From assembly GCA_033782935.1 (NCBI GenBank), contig JAWQEG010000710.1:4030001-4094000 (forward strand): a stretch of DNA of 64,000 nucleotides, in the 5' to 3' direction. The notes under the pieces were generated by a model that was not told the origin of the DNA, did no database searches, and worked only from the letters and a program-made list of their open reading frames with translations. The translations under genes and the position numbers were made by a program. This document shows, in pieces, positions 23,343 through 37,457 of this stretch. The stretch comes from Petrolisthes cinctipes (lineage: Eukaryota; Arthropoda; Malacostraca; Decapoda; Porcellanidae). Within the stretch, counting starts at the first letter, position 1. Every line of letters begins with the position of its first letter.

Positions 23343-23519
23343 GTGTTAGAGTATTTTCAAAATACATGCTCAAAACATACTGAAAATCGATATTTTAGGT
23401 GCACAAAAGTCGATATGTGCATGCATCTTCAGTATCCGTTTATATCTCAAATTCAGGCTCAAAACACCCGAAAATTCAATATTTTGGGGTCCCAGAAGCA
23501 TTCTGTACATGCCTACTCA
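23343..23519 (+). repeat. Exactly duplicated A1 monomer, copy 1
   Basis: A1 variant with CGATATTTTAGGTGCAC, TTCAGTATCCG and AGAAGCATTCTG. I compared all 177 bases with 23520-23696 and saw no difference. Confidence 0.92.
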
Positions 23520-23696
23520 GTGTTAGAGTATTTTCAAAATACATGCTCAAAACATACTGAAAATCGATATTTTAGGTGCACAAAAGTCGATATGTGCATG
23601 CATCTTCAGTATCCGTTTATATCTCAAATTCAGGCTCAAAACACCCGAAAATTCAATATTTTGGGGTCCCAGAAGCATTCTGTACATGCCTACTCA
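23520..23696 (+). repeat. Exactly duplicated A1 monomer, copy 2
   Basis: Identical to the preceding 177 bp, including three variants not typical of A1. It is therefore a very recent single-monomer duplication, or an assembly artefact of one monomer. Confidence 0.92.
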
Positions 23697-26661
23697 GTGT
23701 TAGAGTATTTTCAAAATAAAGGCCCAAAACATGCTGAAAATCGATATTTTAGATGCCAAAAGTCAATATGTGCATGTATCTTCTGTACCCGTTTATATCT
23801 CAAATTCAGGCTCAAAACACCCGAAAATTCAATATTTTGGGGTCCCAGAAGCAATCTGTACATGCCTACACAGTGCTAGAATATTTTCAAAATATAGGCT
23901 AAAAACATGCTAAAAATCGACATTTTAGGTGCCAAAAACTCGATATCTCAAATTCAGTCCCAAAACACCCGAAAATTCGATATTTATAGGTCCCAGAAGG
24001 TATCTGTACATGCCTACTCCGTGTTAGAGTATTTTCAAAATACAGGCCAAAAACATACTGAAAATCGATCTTTTAGGTGCCCAAAAGTCGATATGTGCAT
24101 GTATCTTCTGTACCCGTTTATATCTCAAATTCAGGCTCAAAACACCCGAAAATTCAATATTTTGGGGTCCCAGAAGCAATCTGTACATGCCTACTCAGTG
24201 CTAGAATATTTTCAAAATATAGGCTAAAAACATGCTAAAAATCGATCTTTTAGGTGCCAAAAAGTCGATATCTGAAATTCAGTCCCAAAACACCCGAAAA
24301 TTCGATATTTAGGGGTCCCAGAAGCGATCTGTACATGCCTACTCCGTGTTAGAGTATTTTCAAAATACATGCTCAAAACATACTGAAAATCGATCTTTTA
24401 GGTGCACAAAAGTCGATATGTGCATGACTCTTCAGTACCCGTTTATATCTCAAATACAGGCTCAAAACACCCGAAAATTCAATATTTTGGGGTCCCAGAA
24501 GCAATCTGTACAGTGTTAGAGTATTTTCAAAATACAGGCCCAAAACATGCTGAAAATCGATATTTTAGATGCCCAAAGTCAATATGTGCATGTATCTTCT
24601 GTACCCGTTTATATCTCAAATTCAGGCTCAAAACACCCGAAAATTCAATATTTTGGGGTCCCAGAAGCAATCTGTACATGCCTACTCAGTGCTAGAATAT
24701 TTTCAAAATATAGGCTAAAAACATGCTAAAAATCTATCTTTTAGGTGCCAAAAATTCGATATCTCAAATTCAGTCCCAAAACACCAGAAAATTCGATATG
24801 TTGGGGTCCCAGAAGCAAACTGTACATGCCTACTCCGTGTTAGAGTATTTTCAAAATACATTCTCAAAACATACTGAAAATCGATCTTTTAGGTGCACAA
24901 AAGTCGATATGTGCATGCATCTTCAGTACCCGTTTATATCTCAAATTCAGGCTCAAAACACCCGAAAATTCGATATTTTGGGGTCCCAGAAACAATCTGT
25001 ACAGTGTTAGAGTATTTTCAAAATACAGGCCCAAAACATGCTGAAAATCGATATTTTAGATGCCCAGAGTCAATATGTGCATGTATCTTCTGTACCTGTT
25101 TATATCTCAAATTCAGGCTCAAAACACCCTAAAATTCAATATTTTGGGGTCCCAGAAGCAATCTGTACAGTGTTAGAGTATTTTCAAAATACAGGCCCAA
25201 AACATGTTGAAAATCGATATTTTAGATGCCCAAAGTCAATATGTGCATGTATCTTCTGTACCCGTTTATATCTCAAATTCAGGCTCAAAACACCCGAAAA
25301 TTCAATATTTTGGGGTCCCAGAAGCAATCTGTACATGCCTACTCAGTGCTAGAATATTTTCAAAATATAGGCTAAAAACATGCTAAAAATCGATCTTTTA
25401 GGTGCCAAAAAGTCGATATCTCAAATTCAGTCCCAAAACACCCGAAAATTCGATATTTAGGGGTCCCAGAAGCGATCTGTACATGCCTACTTCGTGTTAG
25501 AGTATTTTCAAAATACATGCTCAAAACATACTGAAAATCGATCTTTTAGGTGCACAAAAGACGATATGTGCATGCATCTTCAGTACCCGTTTATATCTCA
25601 AATTCAGGCTCAAAACACCCGAAAATTCAATATTTTGGGGTCCCAGAAGCAATCTGTACATGCCTACTCAGTGTTAGAGTATTTTCAAAATACAGGCCCA
25701 AAACATGCTGAAAATCGATATTTTAGATGCCAAAAGTCAATATGTGCATGTAACTTCTGTACCCGTTTATATCTCAAATTCAGGCTCAAAACACCCGAAA
25801 ATTCAATATTTTGGGGTCCCAGAAGCAATCTGTACATGCCTACTCAGTGCTAGAATATTTTCAAAATATAGGCTAAAAACATGCTAAAAATCGATCTTTT
25901 AGGTGCCAAAAATTCGATATCTCAAATTCAGTCCCAAAACACCCGAAAATTTAATATTTTGGGGTCCCAGAAGCAATCTGTACATGCCTACTCAGTGTTA
26001 GAGTATTTTCAAAATACAGGCCCAAAACATGCTGAAAATCGATATTTTAGATGCCCAGAGTCAATATGTGCATGTATCTTCTGTACCCGTTTATATCTCA
26101 AATTCAGGCTCAAAACACCCGAAAATTCAATATTTTGGGGTCCCAGAAGCAATCTGTACAGTGCTAGAATATTTTCAAAATATAGGCTAAAAACTTGCTA
26201 AAAATCGATCTTTTAGGTGCCAAAAAGTCGATATCTCAAATTCAGTCCCAAAACACCCGAAAATTCGATATTTAGGGGTCCCAGAAGCGATCTGTACATA
26301 CCTACTCCGTGTTAGAGTATTTTCAAAAAAAATGCTCAAAACATACTGAAAATCGATCTTTTAGGTGCACAAAAGTCTATATGTGCATGCATCTTCAGTA
26401 CCCGTTTATATCTCAAATTCAGGCTCAAAACACCCGAAAATTCAATATTTTGGGGTCCCAGAAGCAATCTGTACATGCCTACTCAGTGTTAGAGTATTTT
26501 CAAAATACAGGCCCAAAACATGCTGAAAATCGATATTTTAGATGCCCAAAGTCAATATGTGCATGTATCTTCTGTACCCGTTTATATCTCAAATTCAGGC
26601 TCAAAACACCCGAAAATTCAATATTTTGGGGTCCCAGAAGCAATCTGTACATGCCTACACA
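23697..26661 (+). repeat. Irregular A1/B1/C2-rich stretch
   Basis: A2 and B2 are nearly absent here, and most trimers are A1-B1-C2. B1 follows a 10-bp-deleted junction (CTGTACAGTGTTAGAG) at 24513, 25004 and 25170. B1 follows B1 directly at 25170, and B1 follows C2 near 25990. Private variants include TGCATGACTCTTCAG (near 24424, shared with 23097), ACACCAGAAAATTCG near 24782 and ACATTCTCAAAAC near 24859. Confidence 0.8.
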
Positions 26662-29600
26662 GTGCTAGAATATTTTCAAAATATAGGCTAAAAACATGCT
26701 AAAAATCGATATTATAGGTGCCAAAAAATCGATATCTCAAATTCAGTCCCATAACACCCGAAAATTCGATATTTAGAGGTCCCAGAAGGTATCTGTACAT
26801 GCCTACTCCGTGTTAGAGTATTTTCAAAATACAGGCCAAAAACATACTGAAAATCGATCTTTTAGGGGCCCTAAAGTCGATATGTGCATTCATCTTCTGT
26901 ACCCGTTTATATCTCAAATTCTGGCCCAAAACACCCGAAAATTCGATATTTTGGGGTCCCAGAAGCAATCTGTACATGCCTACTCTGTGCTAGAATATTT
27001 TCAAAATACAGGCCCAAAACATGCTGAAAATCGATATTTTAGATGCCAAAAGTCAATATGTGCATGTAACTTCTGTACCCGTTTAAATCTCAAATTCAGG
27101 CTCAAAACACCCGAAAATTCAATATTTTGGGGTCCCAGAAGCAATCTGTACATGCCTACACAGTGCTAGAATATTTTCAAAATATAGGCTAAAAACATGC
27201 TAAAAATCGATCTTTTAGGTGCCAAAAAGTCGATATCTGAAATTCAGTCCCAAAACACCAGAAAATTCGATATGTAGGGGTCCCAGAAGCAAACTGTACA
27301 TGCCTACTCCGTGTTAGAGTATTTTCAAAATACATTCTCAAAACATACTGAAAATCGATCTTTTAGGTGCACAAAAGTCGATATGTGCATGCATCTTCAG
27401 TACCCGTTTATATCTCAAATTCAGGCTCAAAACACCCGAAAATTCAATATTTTGGGGTCCCAGAAGCAATCTGTACAGTGTTAGAGTATTTTCAAAATAC
27501 AGGCCCAAAACATGCTGAAAATCGATCTTTTAGGTGCCCAAAAGTCGATATGTGCATACATCTTCTGTACCCGTTTATATCTCAAATTCAGGCTCAAAAC
27601 ACCCGAAAATTCAATATTTTGGGGTCCCAGAAGCGATCTGTACATGCCTACTCCGTGTTAGAGTATTTTCAAAATTCAGGCCCAAAACATGCTAAAAATC
27701 GATATTTTTGGTGCCCAAAGTCAATATGTGCATGTATCTTCTGTACCCGTTTATATCTCAAATTCAGGCTCAAAACACCCGAAAATTCAATATTTTGGGG
27801 TCCCAGAAGCAATCTGTACAGTGCTAGAATATTTTCAAAATATAGGCTAAAACATGCTAAAAATCGATCTTTTAGGTGCCAAAAAGTCGATATCTCAAAT
27901 TCAGTCCCAAAACACCCGAAAATTCGATATTTAGGGGTCCCAGAAGCGATCTGTACATGCCTACTCCGTGTTAGAGTATTTTCAAAATACATGCTCAAAA
28001 CATACTGAAAATCGATCTTTTAGGTGCACAAAAGTCGATATGTGCATGCATCTTCAGTACCCGTTTATATCTCAAATTCAGGCTCAAAACACCCGAAAAT
28101 TCAATATTTTGGGGTCCCAGAAGCAAACTGTACATGCCTACTCAGTGTTAGAGTATTTTCAAAATACAGAACCAAAACATGCTGAAAATCGATATTTTAG
28201 ATGCCCAAAGTCAATATGTGCATGTATCTTCTGTACCCGTTTATATCTCAAATTCAGGCTCAAAACACCCGAAAATTCAATATTTTGGGGTCCCAGAAGC
28301 AATCTGTACATGCCTACACAGTGCTAGAATATTTTCAAAATATAGGCTAAAAACATGCTGAAAATCGATATTTTAGGTGCCAAAAAATCGATATCTCAAA
28401 TTCAGTCCCAAAACACCCGAAAATTCGATATTTAGAGGTCCCAGAAGGTATCTGTACATGCCTACTCCGTGTTAGAGTATTTTCAAAATACAGGCCAAAA
28501 ACATACTGAAAATCGATCTTTTAGGTGCCCAAAAGTCGATATGTGCATGCATCTTCTGTACCCGTTTATATCTCAAATTCTGGCCCTAAACACCCGAAAA
28601 TTCGATATTTTGGGGTCCCAGAAGCGATCTGTACATGCCTACTCCGTGTTAGAGTATTTTCAAAATTCAGGCCCAAAACATGCTGAAAATCGATATTTTT
28701 GGTGCCCAAAGTCAATATGTGCATGTATCTTCTGTACCCGTTTATATCTCAAATTCAGGCTCAAAACACCCGAAAATTCAATATTTTGGGGTCCCAGAAG
28801 CAATCTGTACATGCCTACACAGTGCTAGAATATTTTCAAAATATAGGCTAAAAACATGCTGAAAATTTATATTTTAGGTGCCAAAAAATCGATATCTCAA
28901 ATTCAGTCCCAAAACACCCTAAAATTCAATATTTAGAGGTCCCAGAAGGTATCTGTACATGTCTACTCCGTGTTAGAGTATTTTAAAAATACAGGCCAAA
29001 AACATACTGAAAATCGATCTTTTAGGTGCCCAAAAGTCGATATGTGCATGCATCTTCTGTACCCGTTTATATCTAAAATTCTGGCCCTAAACACCCGAAA
29101 ATTCGATATTTTGGGGTCCCAGAAGCGATCTGTACATGCCTACTCCGTGTTAGAGTATTTTCAAAATTCAGGCCCAAAACATGCTGAAAATCGATATTTT
29201 TGGTGCCCAAAGTCAATATGTGCATGTATCTTCTGTACCCGTTTATATCTCAAATTCAGGCTCAAAACACCCGAAAATTCAATATTTTGGGGTCCCAGAA
29301 GCAATCTGTACAGTGCTAGAATATTTTCAAAATATAGGCTAAAAACATGCTAAAAATCGATCTTTTAGGTGCCAAAAAGTCGATATCTCAAATTCAGTCC
29401 CAAAACACCCGAAAATTCGATATTTAGAGGTCCCAGAAGCGATCTGTACATGCCTACTCCGTGTTAGAGTATTTTCAAAATACATGCTCAAAACATACTG
29501 AAAATCGATCTTTTAGGTGCACAAAAGTCGATATGTGCATGCATCTTCAGTACCCGTTTATATCTCAAATTCAGGCTCAAAACACCCGAAAATTCAATAT

Positions 29601-29813
29601 TTTGGGGTCCCAGAAGCAAACTGTACATGCCTACTCAGTGTTAGAGTATTTTCAAAATACAGAACCAAAACATGCTGAAAATCGATATTTTAGATGCCCA
29701 AAGTCAATATGTGCATGTATCTTCTGTACCCGTTTATATCTCAAATTCAAGCTCAAAACACCCGAAAATTCAATATTTTGGGGTCCCAGAAGCAATCTGT
29801 ACATGCCTACACA
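26662..29813 (+). repeat. 3.2-3.3-kb unit, copy 1
   Basis: Markers shared with the next copy are CGATATTATAGG and CCCATAACACCCG (near 26710), TTTTAGGGGCCCTAAAG, TGCATTCATC, GTAACTTCTG, ATATGTAGGGG, AGCAAACTG, ACATTCTCAAAAC, TGCATACATC, CAGAACCAAAAC, GAAAATTTATATTTTAGG and ATCTAAAATTCTGG. The offset is 3,152 bp up to about 26940, then 3,328-3,329 bp. The 177-bp step means one B2-type monomer (30139 in copy 2) is absent here. Confidence 0.87.
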
Positions 29814-32800
29814 GTGCTAGAATATTTTCAAAATATAGGCTAAAAACATGCTAAAAATCGATATTATAGGTGCCAAAAAATCGATATCTCAAATTCAGTC
29901 CCATAACACCCGAAAATTCGATATTTAGAGGTCCCAGAAGGTATCTGTACATGCCTACTCCGTGTTAGAGTATTTTCAAAATACAGGCCAAAAACATACT
30001 GAAAATCGATCTTTTAGGGGCCCTAAAGTCGATATGTGCATTCATCTTCTGTACCCGTTTATATCTCAAATTCTGGCCCTAAACACCCGAAAATTCGATA
30101 TTTTGGGGTCCCAGAAGCGATCTGTACATGCCTACTCAGTGTTAGAGTATTTTCAAAATTCAGGCCCAAAACATGCAGAAAATCGATATTTTTGGTGCCG
30201 AAAGTCAATATGTGCATGTATCTTCTGTACCCGTTTATATCTCAAATTCAGGCTCAAAACTCCCGAAAATTCGATATTTTGGGGTCCCAGAAGCAATCTG
30301 TACATGCCTACTCTGTGCTAGAATATTTTCAAAATACAGGCCCAAAACATGCTGAAAATCGATATTTTAGATGCCCAAAGTCAATATGTGCATGTAACTT
30401 CTGTACCCGTTTATATCTCAAATTCAGGCTTAAAACACCCGAAAATTCAATATTTTGGGGTCCCAGAAGCAATCTGTACATGCCTACTCAGTGCTAGAAT
30501 ATTTTCAAAATATAGGCTAAAAACATGCTAAAAATCGATCTTTTAGGTGCCAAAAAGTCGATATCTGAAATTCAGTCCCAAAACACCAGAAAATTCGATA
30601 TGTAGGGGTCCCAGAAGCAAACTGTACATGCCTACTCCGTGTTAGAGTATTTTCAAAATACATTCTCAAAACATACTGAAAATCGATCTTTTAGGTGCAC
30701 AAAAGTCGATATGTGCATGCATCTTCAGTACCCGTTTATATCTCAAATTCAGGCTCAAAACACCCGAAAATTCAATATTTTGGGGTCCCAGAAGCAATCT
30801 GTACAGTGTTAGAGTATTTTCAAAATACAGGCCCAAAACATGCTGAAAATCGATCTTTTAGGTGCCCAAAAGTCGATATGTGCATACATCTTCTGTACCC
30901 GTTTATATCTCAAATTCAGGCTCAAAACACCCGAAAATTCAATATTTTGGGGTCCCAGAAGCGATCTGTACATGCCTACTCCGTGTTAGAGTATTTTCAA
31001 AATTCAGGCCCAAAACATGCTAAAAATCGATATTTTTGGTGCCCAAAGTCAATATGTGCATGTATCTTCTGTACCCGTTTATATCTCAAATTCAGGCTCA
31101 AAACACCCGAAAATTCAATATTTTGGGGTCCCAGAAGCAATCTGTACAGTGCTAGAATATTTTCAAAATATAGGCTAAAAACATGCTATAAATCGATCTT
31201 TTAGGTGCCAAAAAGTCGATATCTCAAATTCAGTCCCAAAACACCCGAAAATTCGATATTTAGGGGTCCCAGAAGCGATCTGTACATGCCTACTCCGTGT
31301 TAGAGTATTTTCAAAATACATGCTCAAAACATACTGAAAATCGATCTTTTAGGTGCACAAAAGTCGATATGTGCATGCATCTTCAGTACCCGTTTATATC
31401 TCAAATTCAGGCTCAAAACACCCGAAAATTCAATATTTTGGGGTCCCAGAAGCAAACTGTACATGCCTACTCAGTGTTAGAGTATTTTCAAAATACAGAA
31501 CCAAAACATGCTGAAAATCGATATTTTAGATGCCCAAAGTCAATATGTGCATGTATCTTCTGTACCCGTTTATATCTCAAATTCAGGCTCAAAACACCAG
31601 AAAATTCAATATTTTGGGGTCCCAGAAGCAATCTGTACATGCCTACACAGTGCTAGAATATTTTCAAAATATAGGCTAAAAACATGCTGAAAATCGATAT
31701 TTTAGGTGCCAAAAAATCGATATCTCAAATTCAGTCCCAAAACACCCGAAAATTCGATATTTAGAGGTCCCAGAAGGTATCTGTACATGCCTACTCCGTG
31801 TTAGAGTATTTTCAAAATACAGGCCAAAAACATACTGAAAATCGATCTTTTAGGTGCCCAAAAGTCGATATGTGCATGCATCTTCTGTACCCGTTTATAT
31901 CTCAAATTCTGGCCCTAAACACCCGAAAATTCAATATTTTGGGGTCCCAGAAGCGATCTGTACATGCCTACTCCGTGTTAGAGTATTTTCAAAATTCAGG
32001 CCCAAAACATGCTGAAAATCGATATTTTTGGTGCCCAAAGTCAATATGTGCATGTATCTTCTGTACCCGTTTATATCTCAAATTCAGGCTCAAAACACCC
32101 GAAAATTCAATATTTTGGGGTCCCAGAAGCAATCTGTACATGCCTACTCAGTGCTAGAATATTTTCAAAATATAGGCTAAAAACATGCTGAAAATTTATA
32201 TTTTAGGTGCCAAAAAATCGATATCTCAAATTCAGTCCCAAAACACCCGAAAATTCGATATTTAGAGGTCCCAGAAGGTATCTGTACATGTCTACTCCGT
32301 GTTAGAGTATTTTCAAAATACAGGCCAAAAACATACTGAAAATCGATCTTTTAGGTGCCCAAAAGTCGATATGTGCATGCATCTTCTGTACCCGTTTATA
32401 TCTAAAATTCTGGCCCTAAACACCCGAAAATTCGATATTTTGGGGTCCCAGAAGCGATCTGTACATGCCTACTCCGTGTTAGAGTATTTTCAAAATTCAG
32501 GCCCAAAACATGCTGAAAATCGATATTTTTGGTGCCCAAAGTCAATATGTGCATGTATCTTCTGTACCCGTTTATATCTCAAATTCAGGCTCAAAACACC
32601 CGAAAATTCAATATTTTCGGGTCCCAGAAGCAATCTGTACATGCCTACTCAGTGTTAGAGTATTTTCAAAATACAGGCCCAAAACATTCTGAAAATCGAT
32701 ATTTTAGATGCCCAAAGTCAATATGTGCATGTATCTTCTGTACCCGTTTATATCTCAAATTCAGGCTCAAAACACCCGAAAATTCAATATTTTGGGGTCC

Positions 32801-33059
32801 CAGAAGCAATCTGTACATGCCTACACAGTGCTAGAATATTTTCAAAATATAGGCTAAAAACATGCTAAAAATCGACATTTTAGGTGCCAAAAAAACGATA
32901 TCTCAAATTCAGTCCCAAAACACCCGAAAATTCGATATTTAGAGGTCCCAGAAGGTATCTGTACATGCCTACTCCGTGTTAGAGTATTTATAAAATACAG
33001 GCCAAAAACATACTGAAAATCGATCTTTTAGGTGCACAAAAGTCGATATGTGCATGCAT
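29814..33059 (+). repeat. 3.3-kb unit, copy 2, plus transition
   Basis: Repeats the markers of the previous unit up to about 32600, where this copy goes from B2 to B1 through TTTTCGGGTCCC while the first goes to C2 through a 10-bp-deleted junction. The remainder, to about 33059, is an A2-B2-B1-C1 tetramer and a partial A2 with TATTTATAAAATAC. Confidence 0.85.
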
Positions 33060-34924
33060 CTTCTGTACCCGTTTATATCTCAAATTCTGGCCCTAAACAC
33101 CCGAAAATTCGATATTTTGGGGTACCAGAAGCAATCTGTACATGCCTACTCAGTGTTAGAGTATTTTCAAAATACAGGCCCAAAACATGCTGAAAATCGA
33201 TATTTTAGATGCCCAAAGTCAATATGTGCATGTATCTTCTGTAACCGTTTATATCTCAAATTCAGGCTCAAAACACCCGAAAATTCAATATTTTGGGGTC
33301 CCAGAAGCAATCTGTACAGTGCTAGAATATTTTCAAAATATAGGCTAAAAACATGCTAAAAATCGATCTTTTAGGTGACAAAAAGTCGATATCTCAAATT
33401 CAGTCCCAAAACACCCGAAAATTCGATATTTAGAGGTCCCAGAAGCGATCTGTACATGCCCACTCCGTGTTAGAGTATTTTCAAAATACATGCTCAAAAC
33501 ATACTGAAAATCGATCTTTTAGGTGCACAAAAGTCGATATGTGCATGCATCTTCAGTACCCGTTTATATCTCAAATTCAAACTCAAAACACCCGAAAATT
33601 CAATATTTTGGGGTCCCAGAAGCAATCTGTACATGCCTACTCAGTGTTAGAGTATTTTCAAAATACAGGCCCAAAACATGCTGAAAATCGATCTTTTAGA
33701 TGCCCAAAGTCAATATGTGCATGTATCTTCTGTACCCGTTTATATCTCAAATTCAGGCTCAAAACACCCGAAAATTCAATATTTTGGGGTCCCAGAAGCA
33801 ATCTGTACATGCCTACACAGTGCTAGAATATTGTCAAAAAATAGGCTAAAAACATGCTAAAAATCGACATTTTAGGTGCCAAAAAATCGATATCTCAAAT
33901 TCAGTCCCAAAACACCCGAAAATTCGATATTTAGAGGTCCCAGAAGGTATCTGTACATGCCTACTCCGTGTTAGAGTATTTTCAAAATACAGGCCAAAAA
34001 CATACTGAAAATCGATCTTTTAGGTGCCCAAAAGTCGATATGTGCATGCATCTTCTGTACCCGTTTATATCTCAAATTCTGGCCCTAAACACCCGAAAAT
34101 TCGATATTTTGGGGTCCCAGAAGCGATCTGTACATGCCTACTCCGTGTTAGAGTATTTTCAAAATTCAGGCCCAAAACATGCTGAAAATCGATATTTTTG
34201 GTGCCCAAAGTCAATATGTGCATGTATCTTCTGTACCCGTTTTTATCTCAAATTCAGGCTCAAAACACCCGAAAATTGGATATTTTGGGGTCCCAGAAGC
34301 AATCTGTACAGTGCTAGAATATTTTCAAAATATAGGCTAAAAACATGCTAAAAATCGATCTTTTAGGTGCCAAAAAGTCGATATCTCAAATACAGTCCCA
34401 AAACACCCGAAAAATCGATATTTATGGGTCCCAGAAGCGATCTGTACATGCCTACTCCGTGTTAGAGTATTTTCAAAATACATGCTCAAAACATACTGAA
34501 AATCGATCTTTTAGGTGCACAAAAGTCGATATGTGCATGCATCTTCAGTACCCGTTTATATCTCAAATTCAGGCTCAAAACACCCGAAAATTCAATATTT
34601 TGGGGTCCCAGAAGCAATCTGTACATGCCTACTCAGTGTTAGAGTATTTTCAAAATACAGGCCCAAAACATGCTGAAAATCGATATTATAGATGCCCAAA
34701 GTCAATATGTGCATGTATCTTCTGTACCCGTTTATATCTCAAATTCAGGCTCAAAACACCCAAAAATTCAATATTTTGGGGTCCCAAAAGCAATCTGTAC
34801 GTGCCTACACAGTGCTAGAATATTTTCAAAATATAGGCTAAAAACATGCTAAAAATCGACATTTTAGGTGCCAAAAAATCGATATCTCACATTCAGTCCC
34901 AAAACACCCGAAAATTCGATATTT

Positions 34925-35710
34925 AGAGGTCCCAGAAGGTATGTGTACATGCCTACTCCGTGTTAGAGTATTTTCAAAATACAGGCCAAAAACATACTGA
35001 AAATCGATCTTTAAGGTGCCCAAAAGTCGATATGTGCATGCATCTTCTGTACCCGTTTATATCTCAAATTCTGGCCCTAAACACCCGAAAATTCGATATT
35101 TTGGGGTCCCAGAAGCAATCTGTACATGCCTACTCCGTGTTAGAGTATTTTCAAAATTCAGGCCCAAAACATGCTGAAAATCGATATTTTTGGTGCCCAA
35201 AGTCAATATGTGCATGTATCTTCTGTACCCGTTTATATCTCAAATTCAGGCTCAAAACACCCAAAAATTCAATATTTTCGGGTCCCAGAAGCAATCTGTA
35301 CATGCCTACTCAGTGTTAGAGTATTTTCAAAATACAGGCCCAAAACATGCTGAAAATCGATATTTTAGATGCCCAAAGTCAATATGTGCATGTATCTTCT
35401 GTACCCGTTTATATTTCAAATTCTGGCTCAAAACACCCGAAAATTCAATATTTTGGGGTCCCAGAATCAATCTGTACATGCCTACACAGTGCTAGAATAT
35501 TTTCAAAATATAGGCTAAAAATATGCTAAAAATCGATATTATAGGTGCCAAAAAATCGATATCTCAAATTCAGTTCCATAACACCCGAAAATTCGATATT
35601 TAGAGGTCCCAGCAGGTATCTGTACATGCCTACTCCATGTTAGAGTATTTTCAAAATACAGGCCAAAAACATACTGAAAATCGATCTTTTAGGTGCCCAA
35701 AAGTCGATAT
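34925..35710 (+). repeat. Local duplication, copy 1 (offset 1,673 bp)
   Basis: Contains an A2-B2-B1-C1 tetramer starting at 34960, with GGTATGTGTAC, ATCTTTAAGGTGCCC, TTTTCGGGTCCC, GATATTATAGG and CCAGCAGGTATC. Every marker recurs 1,673 bp downstream. This explains part of the extra length of the 6,980-bp unit. Confidence 0.85.
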
Positions 35711-36084
35711 GTGCATGCATCTTCTGTACCCGTTTATATCTCAAATTCTGGCCCTAAACACCCGAAAATTCGATATTTTGGGGTCCCATAAGCGATCTGT
35801 ACATGCCTACTCCGTGTTAGAGTATTTTCAAAATTCAGGCCCAAAACATGCTGAAAATCGATATTTTTGGTGCCCAAAGTCAATATGTGCATTTATCTTC
35901 TGTACCCGTTTATATCTCAAATTCAGGCTCAAAACACCCGAAAATTCAATATTTTGGGGTCCCAGAAGCAATCTGTACAGTGCTAGAATATTTTCAAAAT
36001 ATAGGCTAAAAACATGCTAAAAATCGATCTTTTAGGTGACAAAAAGTCGATATCTCAAATTCAGTCCCAAAACACCCGAAAATT

Positions 36085-36520
36085 CGATATTTATGGGTCC
36101 CATAAGCGATCTGTACATGCCTACTCCGTGTTAGAGTATTTTCAAAATACATGCTCAAAACATACTGAAAATCGATCTTTTAGGTGCACAAAAGTCGATA
36201 TGTGCATGCATCTTCAGTACCCGTTTATATCTCAAATTCAGGCTCAAAACACCCGAAAATTCAATATTTTGGGGTCCCAGAAGCAATCTGTACATGCCTA
36301 CTCAGTGTTAGAGTATTTTCAAAATACAGGCCCAAAACATGCTGAAAATCGATATTATAGATGCCCAAAGTCAATATGTGCATGTATCTTCTGTACCCGT
36401 TTATATCTCAAATTCAGGCTCAAAACCCCCGAAAATTCAATATTTTGGGGTCCCAGAAGCAATCTGTACATGCCTAGGCACTCAGTGCTAGAATATTTTC
36501 AAAATTTAGGCTAAAAATAT
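36085..36520 (+). repeat. Local duplication, copy 1 (offset 1,821 bp)
   Basis: Shares TTTATGGGTCCCATAAGCG, GATATTATAGATGCCC, CAAAACCCCCG and the unusual B/C junction CATGCCTAGGCACTCAGTG, which has a short insertion, with 37906-38341. Confidence 0.83.
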
Positions 36521-36597
36521 GCTAAAAATCGATCTTTTAGGTGCCAAAAAATCGATATCTCAAATTCAGTCCCAAAACACCCGAAAATTCGATATTT

Positions 36598-37383
36598 AGA
36601 GGTCCCAGAAGGTATGTGTACATGCCTACTCCGTGTTAGAGTATTTTCAAAATACAGGCCAAAAACATACTGAAAATCGATCTTTAAGGTGCCCAAAAGT
36701 CGATATGTGCATGCATCTTCTGTACCCGTTTATATCTCAAATTCTGGCCCTAAACACCCGAAAATTCGATATTTTGGGGTCCCAGAAGCAATCTGTACGT
36801 GCCTACTCCTTGTTAAAGTATTTTCAAAATTCAGGCCCAAAACATGCTGAAAATCGATATTTTTGGTGCCCAAAGTCAATATGTGCATGTATCTTCTGTA
36901 CCCGTTTATATCTCAAATTCAGGCTCAAAACACCCAAAAATTCAATATTTTCGGGTCCCAGAAGCAATCTGTACATGCCTACTCAGTGTTAGAGTATTTT
37001 CAAAATACAGGCCCAAAACATGCTGAAAATCGATATTTTAGATGCCCAAAGTCAATATGTGCATGTATCTTCTGTACCCGTTTATATCTCAAATTCTGGC
37101 TCAAAACACCCGAAAATTCAATATTTTGGGGTCCCAGAAGCAATCTGTACATGCCTACACAGTGCTAGAATATTTTCAAAATATAGGCTAAAAATATGCT
37201 AAAAATCGATATTATAGGTGCCAAAAAATCGATATCTCAAATTCAGTCCCATAACACCCGAAAATTCGATATTTAGAGGTCCCAGCAGGTATCTGTACAT
37301 GCCTACTCCATGTTAGAGTATTTTCAAAATACAGGCCAAAAACATACTGAAAATCGATCTTTTAGGTGCCCAAAAGTCGATAT
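36598..37383 (+). repeat. Local duplication, copy 2 (offset 1,673 bp)
   Basis: Matches 34925-35710, with tetramer A2 (36633), B2 (36810), B1 (36986), C1 (37162). Homology ends inside the A2 at 37310, where this copy jumps to a C-type second half. Confidence 0.85.
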
Positions 37384-37457
37384 CTCAAATTCAGTCCCAA
37401 AACACCCGAAAATTCGATATTTAGAGGTCCATGAAGCGATCTGTACATGCCCACTCC
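37310..37457 (+). repeat. Chimeric A2/C monomer, 148 bp
   Basis: Starts as A2 (TACAGGCCAAAAACATACTG, GGTGCCCAAAAGTCGATAT) and continues directly with CTCAAATTCAGTCCC, so it carries the 29-bp deletion. A, not B, follows it. It shows exchange between an A2 and a C monomer upstream of the deletion point. Confidence 0.83.

Noticed and set aside
27669..27998. Minus-strand open frames, up to about 109 codons
   Set aside because: They are complements of the same monomers, recur at many HORs, and show no conserved start context or length.
27367..28008. Longest open reading frame, 213 codons on the plus strand
   Set aside because: It is satellite translated through A, B and mosaic units. Codon-length monomers (A is 59 codons, trimer 167) keep frames open by arithmetic. 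The frame is broken in other copies by ordinary indels, and equivalent peptides appear in overlapping frames. I see nothing that marks it as a gene.
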